The position numbers and the translations under genes were made by a program. Below are positions 49,797-58,467 of a stretch of 64,000 bases of DNA, one piece after another; within the stretch, counting starts at the first letter, position 1, and each line of letters opens with the position of its first letter. The notes beneath the pieces were generated by a model. The model did no database searches and had not been told where the DNA came from. It worked only from the letters and a program-made list of their open reading frames with translations. The DNA is from Clostridiales bacterium (GTDB taxonomy: Bacteria > Bacillota > Clostridia > Oscillospirales > Oscillospiraceae). The DNA is taken from contig DXYV01000011.1 in NCBI GenBank assembly GCA_019415645.1, forward strand, positions 16,620 to 80,619, given 5' to 3'.

Positions 49797-50064
49797 TATA
49801 CTAATGTCTGCTGAATAAACCGCAGTGCGGTTTATTCGCACGGCGGCTGCCGCGCAATTTCATCAAAACCACTTTTTGAGCCGTTTTGATGAAATTCAGT
49901 CCTTGTTTCAATGCGTATATCCCTTGATGTGGCACACCACATCAAGCGATGGTGCAAGGGTTTTGAGCGATTTCGCTTAAAAAACCTTGCACATGAACAA
50001 AGGCATTTGGTCTTGAAAGCCTTGGCTTTCAAGGCTTGCGGCTTTGTTCAGTACGCATTATACT
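49797..50064 (+). repeat. 268-bp multi-hairpin element between rpmF and der
   Basis: There is no gene here. The stretch holds a chain of stems: GAATAAACCGC / GCGGTTTATTC (49813-49837); a 14-bp stem 49856-49869 / 49883-49896; CTTGATGTGG / CCACATCAAG (49923-49946); GTGCAAGG / CCTTGCAC with an inner stem (49952-49992); CTTGAAAGCC / GGCTTTCAAG (50012-50033), itself enclosed by GAACAAAG / CTTTGTTC (49995-50002, 50042-50049). The ends are imperfect inverted repeats (TAATGTCTGCTGAATAAACC against TAATGCGTACTGAACAAAGC). The first ~70 bp recur at 25079-25151. Candidates: a MITE-like element or a structured RNA leader. Confidence 0.75.
50036..50064 (+). promoter_or_regulatory. Promoter of der-plsY-gpsA, inside the repeat end
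   Basis: TTGCGG (50036-50041), 17 bp, TATACT (50059-50064). Both hexamers lie within the right end of the hairpin element, so the element appears to supply this promoter. Confidence 0.65.
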
Positions 50065-50112
50065 AAGAATGTTTCCAAGTTTTTTCACTCTGTTGTTATG
50101 GAGGTGGACCCC

Positions 50113-51441
50113 ATGGCAAGACCTCTGGTTGCCATTGTCGGCCGGCCCAACGTGGGCAAATCCATGCTGTTCAATAAACTCACCGGCCAGCGTCTGTCCA
50201 TTGTGGAGGACACGCCGGGCGTGACCCGGGACCGCTTGTACGCGCCCTGCGAGTGGCGGGGCAGGACCTTCGACCTGGTGGATACCGGCGGCATTGAGCC
50301 GGGCACCGACGATCAGATTCTCTCCTTCATGCGGGAGCAGGCGGAGATCGCCATTCAAAACGCAACGGTGATCATCTTTGTGTGCGACATCAAAACAGGC
50401 ATGACCGCCGCCGACCACGACGTGGCGGGGATGCTGCTGCGCTCCCGCAAGCCGGTGGTCCTGGCGGTGAACAAGATGGACCAGACCGGGCGCACCAACC
50501 CCGACATCTATGAATTTTACAATCTGGGCCTGGGCGACCCCTATCCGGTCTCCGCCGTCCACGGCCACGGCACCGGCGACCTGCTGGACGCCTGCTTTGC
50601 CTACTTCCCGCCGGAGGAGGAGGAAGAGGAGGGCGAGGATGTGGTCAAGGTGGCCATCATCGGCAAGCCCAATGTGGGGAAGTCTTCCCTGGTCAACCGA
50701 ATCCTGGGGGAGGAGCGGGTCATCGTCTCCAACGTGGCGGGTACGACCCGGGACGCGGTGGACAGCTATTTTGAGAATGAGAAAGGCAAGTATCTGCTGA
50801 TCGATACGGCCGGAATGCGGAAGAAGTCCAAGGTGGACGACCGAATCGAGAAATTCTCTGTCCTGCGCGCTACCATGGCCATCGAGCGTTCCGACGTGTG
50901 CCTGATCCTCATTGACGCCAACGAGGGCGTCACCGAGCAGGACACCAAGGTGGCCGGCCTGGCCCATGAGGCGGGGAAGGCGTCCATCATCGTGGTCAAC
51001 AAGTGGGATGCGGTGGAAAAGGACGACAAGACCATGGCCCGCATGACCGAATCGGTGCGCCGGGACCTGTCCTATATGTCCTATGCGCCGGTGGTGTTTC
51101 TGTCAGCGCTGACCGGCGCCCGGGTGGATAAGCTCTTTGACGTGATCAACCGGGTGGTCAACCAGGCCGCCATGCGTATCACCACCGGGATGCTCAACCA
51201 GGTGCTGGCCGACGCCACCACCCGGGTGCAGCCGCCCACGGATAAGGGCCGCCGCCTGAAGATCTACTATATGACCCAAATCGGCGTCAAGCCGCCTCAT
51301 TTCGTGATCTTCTGCAACGACGCCAAGCTGTTCCACTTCTCCTATCAGCGTTATCTGGAAAACCAGATTCGAAATGTATTCGGCCTGGAGGGTACGCCGA
51401 TTCGGCTGACCATCCGGCAGAAGAGCGATAAGGAGGAGTAA
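50113..51441 (+). CDS. der: Ribosome biogenesis GTPase Der
   Basis: 442 aa double GTPase. First G domain: GRPNVGKSMLFN, DTPGVTRD, NKMD. Second: GKPNVGKSSLVN, VAGTTRDAVD, DTAGMRKKSKVD, NKWD. An acidic linker (PPEEEEEEGED) joins them, and a KH-like C-terminal domain follows. Der is needed for 50S assembly. ATG 50113 follows GAGGTGG; the 23 in-frame codons upstream overlap the promoter and leader. plsY starts 3 bp after the stop. Confidence 0.97.
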   Translation: MARPLVAIVGRPNVGKSMLFNKLTGQRLSIVEDTPGVTRDRLYAPCEWRGRTFDLVDTGGIEPGTDDQILSFMREQAEIAIQNATVIIFVCDIKTGMTAADHDVAGMLLRSRKPVVLAVNKMDQTGRTNPDIYEFYNLGLGDPYPVSAVHGHGTGDLLDACFAYFPPEEEEEEGEDVVKVAIIGKPNVGKSSLVNRILGEERVIVSNVAGTTRDAVDSYFENEKGKYLLIDTAGMRKKSKVDDRIEKFSVLRATMAIERSDVCLILIDANEGVTEQDTKVAGLAHEAGKASIIVVNKWDAVEKDDKTMARMTESVRRDLSYMSYAPVVFLSALTGARVDKLFDVINRVVNQAAMRITTGMLNQVLADATTRVQPPTDKGRRLKIYYMTQIGVKPPHFVIFCNDAKLFHFSYQRYLENQIRNVFGLEGTPIRLTIRQKSDKEE

Positions 51442-51444
51442 GCA

Positions 51445-52119
51445 ATGGCATGGAGTGTGATTTTGAGCCTTGGCGCGGACGTATGGTTGCCGGCGGTGCT
51501 GGTGGCGGTGGCGGCCTACTTCTGCGGCTGCTTCAACGGAGCGGTGATCGTCTCCAAGTATATCCTGCGGGACGATGTGCGCACCCACGGCAGCGGCAAC
51601 GCGGGCCTGACCAATTTTTTTCGGACCTTCGGCGGACCGCTGACCTTCGTGGTGATCCTGACCGACGTGCTCAAAGCAGTCGTGGCGGTCTGGGTGGGGA
51701 TTTTGGCGGCGCGGCAGTTCCTTTTGGATGACGCGCTGATGATCACGCTGGGCAAATACTGGGCCGGCCTGTTCTGCCTGCTGGGCCATATGTTTCCCTG
51801 TATGTTCCGCTTCAAGGGCGGCAAGGGAATTTTGTCCGGCGGGACCATCGCCCTGATGCTGGATTGGCGGGTCGCCCTGGTGGTATGGGGCGGATTTCTG
51901 ATTCTGGCGGTGCTCACCCGCTGGGTCTCTCTGGGGTCCATCTGGGCCGGAGCCTCGTTCCCCTTTGCCACCTGGTTTGTCTACGGGGACGTCCTGCTGT
52001 TGCTGCTGGCGATTCTCATCGGCGGCCTGATCGTCTGGAAGCACCGGGGCAATCTTCAGCGTATTTTGAAGGGAACAGAGTCCAAATTTTCCTTCCACCG
52101 GAATAAGGAGGGTGCCTGA
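51445..52119 (+). CDS. plsY: Acyl-phosphate:glycerol-3-phosphate acyltransferase
   Basis: 224 aa with about six membrane helices. HGSGNAGLTNFFRTFGG, FRFKGGKGILSGG and the late WKHRGNLQRILKGTESKF are the three PlsY motifs. It makes lysophosphatidate from acyl-phosphate. Its neighbour gpsA makes the glycerol-3-phosphate it uses. TAAGGAGG precedes the ATG. It extends slightly beyond the usual ~200 aa because of a longer N-terminal region. Confidence 0.95.
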   Translation: MAWSVILSLGADVWLPAVLVAVAAYFCGCFNGAVIVSKYILRDDVRTHGSGNAGLTNFFRTFGGPLTFVVILTDVLKAVVAVWVGILAARQFLLDDALMITLGKYWAGLFCLLGHMFPCMFRFKGGKGILSGGTIALMLDWRVALVVWGGFLILAVLTRWVSLGSIWAGASFPFATWFVYGDVLLLLLAILIGGLIVWKHRGNLQRILKGTESKFSFHRNKEGA

Positions 52120-52120
52120 G

Positions 52121-53128
52121 ATGAAGATTACGGTATTGGGTAGCGGAGGCTGGGGGACCGCCTTGGCGCTGCTGCTGCTGGAAAACGGAAATGACGTCAC
52201 GCTCTGGTCCTACTCGGCCCAGGAGGTGGCGGTGATCGAGCAGACCGGGGAGAATCCCCTGCTCAAGGGCGTGCCCATTCCCGGGGCGCTGAAGCTGACC
52301 TGCGATATGCAGGCGGCCCGAGACTGTGAAGTGGTAGTCCTTGCGACGCCTTCCTTTGCGGTGCGTTCCACAGCACACCAGCTGGCCTCCGTCGTCCGGG
52401 ACGGTACGATTTTGGTCTCGGTTTCCAAGGGCATTGAGAAGGATACCTCTCTGCGCCTCTCCCAGGTCATTGAGAGCGAGATCGGGGAGCGCTGTCCGGT
52501 GGTGGTGCTTTCCGGCCCCTCCCACGCGGAGGAGGTGGGGCGCCACGTCCCCACGACTGTGGTGGCGGCGGGAAACTCCCGCTCCGCTTCGGAACAGGTG
52601 CAGGATCTGTTTATGAACGAGCGCTTCCGGGTCTATGCGTCCCCCGACGTGGTGGGCGTAGAGCTGGGCGCGGCGCTGAAAAACGTCATTGCCCTGTGCG
52701 CCGGCTGCTGCGACGGTATGGGCTATGGCGATAACACCAAAGCCGCGCTGATGACCCGCGGCCTGAGCGAGATCGCCCGTCTGGGCGTGGCGCTGGGGGC
52801 CCATTCCGAGACCTTCGCCGGGCTGGCCGGCGTAGGCGACCTGATCGTGACCTGCACCTCCATGCACTCCCGCAACCGCCGGTGCGGCATTTTGATCGGG
52901 CAGGGTATGCCGGTGGAGCAGGCGGTCAAGGAGATCGGCGCGGTGGTGGAAGGCTACTATGCTACGGCCACGGCGAAGGCGCTGGCGGAAAAGACCGGCG
53001 TGGAGATGCCTATTACTGAGGCCGCCTATGCGGTACTTTATCAGGGCAAAGATGTGCGCGAGGCGATTCACGAGCTGATGACCCGGTCTAAAAAGCACGA
53101 AATTGAGCAAAACTGGCTGAATCAGTGA
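52121..53128 (+). CDS. gpsA: Glycerol-3-phosphate dehydrogenase [NAD(P)+]
   Basis: 335 aa. VLGSGGWGTALALLL is the nucleotide-binding loop; VSVSKGIEKDT, LSGPSHAEEVG and ELGAALKNVIALCAGCCDGM contain the catalytic Lys pair and NTKAALMTRGLSE the substrate block. It reduces dihydroxyacetone phosphate to sn-glycerol-3-phosphate. ATG 52121 lies 9 bp after AAGGAGG (52105-52111) and is preferred to GTG 52112, which abuts that site. Confidence 0.97.
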   Translation: MKITVLGSGGWGTALALLLLENGNDVTLWSYSAQEVAVIEQTGENPLLKGVPIPGALKLTCDMQAARDCEVVVLATPSFAVRSTAHQLASVVRDGTILVSVSKGIEKDTSLRLSQVIESEIGERCPVVVLSGPSHAEEVGRHVPTTVVAAGNSRSASEQVQDLFMNERFRVYASPDVVGVELGAALKNVIALCAGCCDGMGYGDNTKAALMTRGLSEIARLGVALGAHSETFAGLAGVGDLIVTCTSMHSRNRRCGILIGQGMPVEQAVKEIGAVVEGYYATATAKALAEKTGVEMPITEAAYAVLYQGKDVREAIHELMTRSKKHEIEQNWLNQ

Positions 53129-53162
53129 CCCAGCCGTCCCGCATCGGGAAGGAAGAACCGGA

Positions 53163-53205
53163 TGCAAGAGGGGGACAATCCTGGATGGATTGTCCCCCTC
53201 TTGCA
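53163..53205 (+). terminator. Long hairpin after gpsA
   Basis: A 19-bp perfect stem (53163-53181 with 53187-53205), loop TGGAT. Only GTTTA follows, so termination may be partial. On the minus strand it would end a short transcript from the orphan promoter at 53240-53268. Confidence 0.7.
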
Positions 53206-53239
53206 GTTTATAGGCCGGCCATAGGATGGCCATACCCAT

Positions 53240-53268
53240 ACTATACCTCACAACCCAATATTTGTCAA
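53240..53268 (-). promoter_or_regulatory. Orphan minus-strand promoter downstream of gpsA
   Basis: Minus strand: consensus TTGACA (53263-53268), 17 bp, TATAGT (53240-53245). No minus-strand gene follows; a transcript would reach the 19-bp hairpin after about 70 nt. Confidence 0.6.
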
Positions 53269-53369
53269 GCACAAAGTCGGCCTGGAGGACAAAAAAGTTG
53301 ATAAAACTGACTGACAGAGCGAGAACTGCAAAATCTGCTTATAATAGGCGGAGAAAAGGCGGTGGCAAC

Positions 53370-53702
53370 ATGACGGTCGGTGAGAAGATGGCAGAAATGT
53401 TCAGCTGGACCGGTAAGACACACCAGCAGGTCTCCGCGGCGACGGGCATACCCCGCTCCACCATATCCTCCTATACCTCGGGACAGTCCAAAGTGCCGCT
53501 GGACGCGGCCTATCAGATTGCGGAGGCGCTGGGCGTCACGCCGTGGACCCTGCTGAACGGGGAACCACTGCAGGCGACGGTGCTGGACCTGACGCAGGAC
53601 GAGGCGGCGCTGATCACGGATATGCGAGGCCTTACGCTCAACCAGCGTGAAGTCGTATGTCAGATCATTCGGACGATGAAGGAGCAAAACGGGAGAGCAT
53701 GA
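53370..53702 (+). CDS. Small XRE-type DNA-binding protein
   Basis: 110 aa. N-terminal Cro/C1-type helix-turn-helix, TGKTHQQVSAATGIPRSTIS and SYTSGQSKVPLDAAYQIAEA, then LGVTPWTLLNGEPLQ and a short C-terminal helical region. TATAAT at 53340-53345 lies 25 bp upstream; no good -35. Upstream in-frame codons would overlap this promoter, so ATG 53370 is used with AAAGGCGGTGG before it. A regulator whose target is unknown; the divergent orphan promoter 100 bp upstream is a candidate. Confidence 0.85.
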   Translation: MTVGEKMAEMFSWTGKTHQQVSAATGIPRSTISSYTSGQSKVPLDAAYQIAEALGVTPWTLLNGEPLQATVLDLTQDEAALITDMRGLTLNQREVVCQIIRTMKEQNGRA

Positions 53703-53832
53703 GAACCGGCCCGGCGCATGGAAGCTTTCCAGGGAAGCGCTCCTCTTGACCGGGGGTTTTCGCATCCGGAACTCACAGGGAAGAGCTCAATAGGCAGGAA
53801 AGGGCCGTCCAGCGCATCCAGTCAGGGATAAA

Positions 53833-53870
53833 GCCTGCCGCAGAACAGATGGTTCTGCGGCAGGCTTCTT
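53833..53870. terminator. Bidirectional terminator between the XRE gene and nth
   Basis: 14-bp stem GCCTGCCGCAGAAC / GTTCTGCGGCAGGC (53833-53846, 53852-53865), TTCTT on the plus side, TTTATC on the minus side. The rest of 53703-53988 shows nothing else I recognise. Confidence 0.82.
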
Positions 53871-53988
53871 GCGCATACAGGCTGTCACGGCGAGGGATTC
53901 CGCCCAAAGACAGAGCCCAGTGCGGCTGTTGTTCGAGACGGCTTACAGGGTTTGCGGCTTCCAGATCCAGCCTCTACAGTTGTTTTTC

Positions 53989-54633
53989 TTATTCATGAGT
54001 GCCGTTGAAGTGGTCGCACCACTGGGCCAGAACGCAGTTTGCACAGTCCGGCCGCCGGGCGACGCAGACCGCCCGGCCGTGGAGCACCAGCCGGTGGCAG
54101 AAATCGTTGGACTCCTCCGGCGGCAGGATTTTGCGCAGCTGCTGCTCCACCTTGGCCGGGTCCTTGGAGCCGTCGGTCAGGCCCAGCAGGCCGCTGATGC
54201 GGATACAGTGGGTGTCGGCCACCACCACACCGGGGACGTGATGGACGTCGCCCAGAATCAGATTGGCGGTTTTGCGGCCCACACCGGGGAGAGCCACCAG
54301 CTCCTCCATGGTGGCGGGTACCTTGCCGCCGTACTGCTCCACCAGCACCCGGGCGCAGGCCACGATGTCCCGGGCCTTGGCCCGGAAAAAGCCGGTGGAG
54401 TGGACGATCTCCTCCACCTCCGCCACATCGGCGTTGGCCAGAGCCTCCAGGGTGGGGAAGCGGCCATAGAGAATGGGGGTGACCTGATTGACCCGCTCGT
54501 CGGTACACTGGGCGGCCAGCCGGGTGGCAAAGAGAAGCTCGTAATCCTTCTGGTACTCCAGGGAGCAGATTCCGTCCGGATACAGGGCCTTGAGCGCCTC
54601 TACAATGGCGATGACATCTTGCTTGCTTTTCAT
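53989..54633 (-). CDS. nth: Endonuclease III
   Basis: 214 aa DNA glycosylase/AP lyase for oxidised pyrimidines. LLFATRLAAQCTDERVNQVT, the helix-hairpin-helix ALPGVGRKTANLILGD with the catalytic Lys, VVVADTHCIRIS with the catalytic Asp, and the C-terminal [4Fe-4S] ligands CVARRPDCANCVLAQWC are all present. GGGAGACATT precedes the ATG. It is a single minus-strand gene diverging from glyA. Confidence 0.97.
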   Translation of the reverse strand: MKSKQDVIAIVEALKALYPDGICSLEYQKDYELLFATRLAAQCTDERVNQVTPILYGRFPTLEALANADVAEVEEIVHSTGFFRAKARDIVACARVLVEQYGGKVPATMEELVALPGVGRKTANLILGDVHHVPGVVVADTHCIRISGLLGLTDGSKDPAKVEQQLRKILPPEESNDFCHRLVLHGRAVCVARRPDCANCVLAQWCDHFNGTHE

Positions 54634-54717
54634 AATGTCTCCCTCTTTCGGTTGTGCATTGGGAATATCATATCACAAATCGTCGAAAAATCCAGATAGT
54701 TTTTCTGGTGCTGACGA

Positions 54718-54746
54718 TTGTTTTTCCTCTGCGGAACGTGTATAAT
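54718..54746 (+). promoter_or_regulatory. Promoter of glyA
   Basis: TTGTTT (54718-54723), 17 bp, TATAAT (54741-54746). Confidence 0.78.
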
Positions 54747-54785
54747 GGCGTTACGATCCTGAAACACAGAAAGGCGGAGAAATTC

Positions 54786-56027
54786 ATGGTCAAAGAAATT
54801 ATGGACTTTGTAGCCCGGCAGGACCCCGAGGTGGGCGCGGCGATTCAGGCGGAGTACGACCGTCAGCGGCGCAATATCGAGCTGATTGCCTCGGAAAATT
54901 TCGTCAGCGAGGCGGTTTTGGCGGCGGCGGCCACCGTGCTGACCAACAAATATGCGGAGGGTTATCCGGGCAAGCGCTATTACGGCGGATGCCAGTGCGT
55001 GGATGTGGTGGAAAACATCGCCCGGGAGCGTGCCTGCAAGCTCTTTGGCGCGGACCATGCCAATGTGCAGCCCCATGCGGGCGCCCAGGCCAACTTCGCG
55101 GTGTATCAGGCGCTCTGCCAGCATGGCGACACCGTGCTGGGCATGGACCTGTCCAACGGCGGACACCTGACCCACGGTTCTCCTGTGAATTTCTCCGGCA
55201 AGAATTATCAGATGGTGGCCTACGGCCTGAATGAGCAGGGCTACATCGACTACGACCAGGTGCGGGACATGGCCCGCGCCCACAAGCCGAAAATGATCAT
55301 TGCCGGCGCCTCCGCCTATCCCCGGTTTATCGACTACAAGGCCTTTGCGGAGATCGCCCACGAGGTGGGCGCCTATCTGTTTGTGGACATGGCCCACGTG
55401 GCCGGCCTGATTGCGGTGGGGCTCCATCCCAACCCCGTGCCCTATGCCGATGTGGTGACCACCACGACCCACAAGACCCTGCGGGGCCCCCGGGGCGGCA
55501 TGATCCTCTGCAAGGAGGAGCTGGCCAAGAAGATCGACTCCGCCATCTTCCCCGGCAGCCAGGGCGGCCCGCTGGAGCACATCATCGCGGCCAAGGCCGT
55601 GGCGCTGGGCGAGGCCATGAAGCCGGAGTTCAAGACCTATCAGGAGCAGGTGCTGAAAAACGCCCAGGCGCTGGCCGCCGGGCTGATGGAGCAGGGCTTC
55701 GATCTGGTCTCCGGCGGAACGGACAACCACCTGATGCTGGTGGACCTGCGCAAGGCGGGGGTCACCGGCAAGGAGCTGGAGCGCCGGCTGGACGAGGTGA
55801 ACATTACCGTCAATAAGAACTCCATCCCCAACGACCCGGAGAAGCCTATGACCACCAGCGGGATTCGGGTGGGCACCCCCGCCGCTACCACCCGCGGCTT
55901 CCTGGAAGAGGATATGAAGATCATCGCCGCCCTGATCTGGCAGACCGCCACGGAGTTCGAGGCCAAGGCGGATTCCATCCGGGAGCAGGTGGCCGCGCTG
56001 ACCGCCAAGTATCCCCTCTACGAGTAA
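54786..56027 (+). CDS. glyA: Serine hydroxymethyltransferase
   Basis: 413 aa PLP enzyme interconverting serine and glycine with folate. RRNIELIASENFVSEAVLAA, YAEGYPGKRYYGGC, DMAHVAGLIAVG and the PLP-lysine block VTTTTHKTLRGPRGGMI are present. ATG 54786 has GGCGGAG upstream; the 44 upstream in-frame codons span the promoter. It is monocistronic, with a strong terminator just after. Confidence 0.97.
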   Translation: MVKEIMDFVARQDPEVGAAIQAEYDRQRRNIELIASENFVSEAVLAAAATVLTNKYAEGYPGKRYYGGCQCVDVVENIARERACKLFGADHANVQPHAGAQANFAVYQALCQHGDTVLGMDLSNGGHLTHGSPVNFSGKNYQMVAYGLNEQGYIDYDQVRDMARAHKPKMIIAGASAYPRFIDYKAFAEIAHEVGAYLFVDMAHVAGLIAVGLHPNPVPYADVVTTTTHKTLRGPRGGMILCKEELAKKIDSAIFPGSQGGPLEHIIAAKAVALGEAMKPEFKTYQEQVLKNAQALAAGLMEQGFDLVSGGTDNHLMLVDLRKAGVTGKELERRLDEVNITVNKNSIPNDPEKPMTTSGIRVGTPAATTRGFLEEDMKIIAALIWQTATEFEAKADSIREQVAALTAKYPLYE

Positions 56028-56038
56028 CGCGGAACCGA

Positions 56039-56083
56039 GATGCGCCCCCGTCTGCATCCAGACGGGGGCGCATCTTTTTCTTT
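56039..56083 (+). terminator. Terminator of glyA
   Basis: 16-bp stem (56039-56054 with 56059-56074), loop CATC, followed by TTTTTCTTT. Confidence 0.95.
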
Positions 56084-56109
56084 ACGGATAATCGAACGTA
56101 TGTTAGAAT
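56081..56109 (+). promoter_or_regulatory. Possible promoter of rarA
   Basis: TTTACG (56081-56086), 17 bp, TAGAAT (56104-56109). The -35 overlaps the glyA terminator T-tract. Confidence 0.5.
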
Positions 56110-56163
56110 AACAGAGAAAAACGAAGGCGCGGATTTGCGCGGGACGCAAAGGAGGAGACGAGC

Positions 56164-57432
56164 ATGAGTTATCAGCCCCTGGCCGATGAGATTCGGCCTC
56201 AGTCCCTGGACGACGTGGTGGGGCAGAGTCATATCCTGGGGAAGAACGGTCTGCTGCGCCGAATCATTGAGAGTGGGAACATCCCCAATCTGGTCTTTTA
56301 CGGCCCGTCGGGCACCGGTAAGACCACGGTGGCCAATATCATCGCCCAGCGGACCAACCGCACCCTGCGCCGGCTCAACGCCACCACGGCCTCTCTGTCC
56401 GACATCAAGGATGTGATCGGCGAGGTGGGCACGTTGATGGCGCCCAACGGCGTGCTGCTCTATCTGGATGAGATCCAGTATTTCAACAAGAAGCAGCAGC
56501 AGTCCCTGCTGGAGTTTATCGAAAACGGAAAGATCACCCTGATCGCCTCCACCACCGAGAACCCCTATTTCTATGTGTTCAACGCCATTCTGAGCCGCTC
56601 CACCGTCTTTGAATTCAAGATGGTCACCGCCCAGGAGGTCCTGCCGGCGGTGGAACGCGCCCTGGGAATCCTCTCCCAGCGGTGGCAGAAGAAGATCGTC
56701 TGCGAGGCGGGCGTGCAGGAGCATATTGCCGCCGCCTGCGGCGGCGACGTGCGCAAAGCCATCAACTCGGTGGAGCTGCTGGTCAACGCGGCCGCAGAGG
56801 AGAACGGAGTGCTCCGGCTGACGCTGGAGGACGCCAAAACGGTGGCCCAGCGCTCCGCCATGCGCTACGACCGGGACGGTGACGGCCACTATGACATCCT
56901 CTCCGCCCTGCAAAAATCCATCCGGGGCTCCGACCCGGACGCGGCCGTCCACTATCTGGCGCGTCTGCTGGAGGCGGGGGACCTGATCTCCGCCTGCCGG
57001 CGCATCATGGTCATTGCCTGCGAGGATGTGGGCCTGGCCTATCCCCAGGCGATTCCCATCGTCAAGGCCTGCGTGGACGCGGCCAATATGCTGGGCCTGC
57101 CCGAGGCGCGGCTGGCCCTGGGCGACGCGGTGATTCTGCTGGCCACCGCGCCCAAATCCAATTCCGGCCACAACGCGATCATCGCGGCCATGGAGGATGT
57201 GGCGGCGGGCAGGACCGGAGAAGTCCCGCGTCACCTGCAGAATGTCCATGCTGACAGCGCGGGGATGGAGCGGGAGCAGGGCTACCTGTATCCCCACGAT
57301 TTCCCCAACCACTGGGTCAGGCAGCAGTACCTGCCTGACGCCATTCGGGACAGGCGCTACTATGAGTACGGACCCAATAAGACCGAGCAGGCGGCCAAGG
57401 CCTACTGGGAGAAGATCAAAGGGGAGGGCTGA
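56164..57432 (+). CDS. rarA: Replication-associated recombination protein A (MgsA/RarA)
   Basis: 422 aa AAA+ ATPase that acts at stalled forks. Walker A YGPSGTGKTTVA, Walker B VLLYLDEIQYFNKKQQ, sensor 1 IASTTENPYF, then the lid and tetramerisation domain with LSALQKSIRGSDPDAAVHYL and LATAPKSNSGHNAI. It starts ATG after GGAGGAG. The convergent S1 gene ends 26 bp away with no clear terminator. Confidence 0.95.
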   Translation: MSYQPLADEIRPQSLDDVVGQSHILGKNGLLRRIIESGNIPNLVFYGPSGTGKTTVANIIAQRTNRTLRRLNATTASLSDIKDVIGEVGTLMAPNGVLLYLDEIQYFNKKQQQSLLEFIENGKITLIASTTENPYFYVFNAILSRSTVFEFKMVTAQEVLPAVERALGILSQRWQKKIVCEAGVQEHIAAACGGDVRKAINSVELLVNAAAEENGVLRLTLEDAKTVAQRSAMRYDRDGDGHYDILSALQKSIRGSDPDAAVHYLARLLEAGDLISACRRIMVIACEDVGLAYPQAIPIVKACVDAANMLGLPEARLALGDAVILLATAPKSNSGHNAIIAAMEDVAAGRTGEVPRHLQNVHADSAGMEREQGYLYPHDFPNHWVRQQYLPDAIRDRRYYEYGPNKTEQAAKAYWEKIKGEG

Positions 57433-57458
57433 ACCGGCTGTCTGGAAGGGCCGCGGCG

Positions 57459-58340
57459 TCAGGCGGTATAGTTCCAGTGCTCCAGCCGGCCCTCCGTATG
57501 GAAATAGCGCAGGGGAGCGGGCACGGGGTCCGGAGGCAGGCGGTCGATGATGAGCAGCTTGATCTTGTGCCGGTCGGGAAGAATGGCCTTGAGGTAGACC
57601 GAGACCCGCTGGTTTTCCTCCAAATCGGGATAGGGCTCCGCCAGGCCGGAGAGATTGGGGGTCAGCTCCACGAACACGCCATAGGGCTTGATGCCCCGCA
57701 CGATGCCAGGGACGGTCATTCCGGAGGTGAAGAGAGCCGCGTTTTCCGCCCAGGTGCCCAGCAGAGCCTTATGGGACAGGGAGACGCGGCCCAGCTCCGG
57801 GTCTATGTCGGTGACCAGCGCGAAGATGTCCTGTCCGACGGAAAAGCGGCAGCGGGGATGGGGAATCCGGGAGACGGAGATCTGCTCCAAACTGAGCATG
57901 GAGGGAATGCCGCAGCCGATGTCCACGAACGCGCCGAAGGGCTCCAAATGGGTGACAGCAGCGGGAACGATGTCCCCCGGCCTCCAGCCGGTCATCATGG
58001 CACGCAGGGCCCGTTCCTGTGCAGCCCGGCGGGAGAGACGGAGGGAGGGCCCTTCCACGGCCTCCACCGTAAAGCAGATCGGCTTGCCCACCCGGGAGAG
58101 AATGGCGATTTCCCGGGTGGTGCCTTCGGCGATCCCCAGGGCCGCCTCACTGCGGGGAATCAAACCGGTGAATTCCCCCACGCGCACCACCAGATCGTGG
58201 TCCGCATCGCACAACAGCGCAAGCCCCTCCAGAACCGTCCCACGCTCCATGGCGCTGAGCAGCCCCTGGCGGCTGGCACAGGCGGCTTGATTTTCCTCCG
58301 TGTGGAGCAGACGGCCCTCGGGGACAAAAAACTGGGTCAT
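57459..58340 (-). CDS. S1-domain RNA-binding protein
   Basis: 293 aa with three S1-like units. A degenerate one at ~30-100 (GTVLEGLALLCDADHDLVVR), a clear one at ~117-190 (GDIVPAAVTHLEPFGAFVDI, ISVSRIPHPRCRFSVGQ, VSLSHKALLG) and another at ~205-265 (GMTVPGIVRGIKPYGVFVEL). This is a short ribosomal-protein-S1-like protein as found in Firmicutes. ATG 58340 is preferred over 58349 since AAAGGA lies directly before the latter. RNA target and role are unknown. Confidence 0.85.
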   Translation of the reverse strand: MTQFFVPEGRLLHTEENQAACASRQGLLSAMERGTVLEGLALLCDADHDLVVRVGEFTGLIPRSEAALGIAEGTTREIAILSRVGKPICFTVEAVEGPSLRLSRRAAQERALRAMMTGWRPGDIVPAAVTHLEPFGAFVDIGCGIPSMLSLEQISVSRIPHPRCRFSVGQDIFALVTDIDPELGRVSLSHKALLGTWAENAALFTSGMTVPGIVRGIKPYGVFVELTPNLSGLAEPYPDLEENQRVSVYLKAILPDRHKIKLLIIDRLPPDPVPAPLRYFHTEGRLEHWNYTA

Positions 58341-58395
58341 TACGATCATCCTTTCTGTTTGCCATGGTAAAGCCTATGCGGGGCCCATGCCGGAA

Positions 58396-58424
58396 TTGAC
58401 AGAAACCGGCGGAGACACTATAAT
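58396..58424 (+). promoter_or_regulatory. Promoter of DUF951-hisC-radical SAM genes
   Basis: Perfect TTGACA (58396-58401), 17 bp, perfect TATAAT (58419-58424). Confidence 0.9.
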
Positions 58425-58467
58425 CATGTAGTGTGTAAAAGAATCGAAATTGAGAGGGGAGCGAGGC

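Noticed and set aside
53261..53269. TTTGTCAAG as a Spo0A box upstream of the XRE gene
   Set aside because: It matches TTTGTCRAA at eight of nine positions, but it is simply the reverse of the TTGACA -35 of the minus-strand promoter; a single such match is weak.
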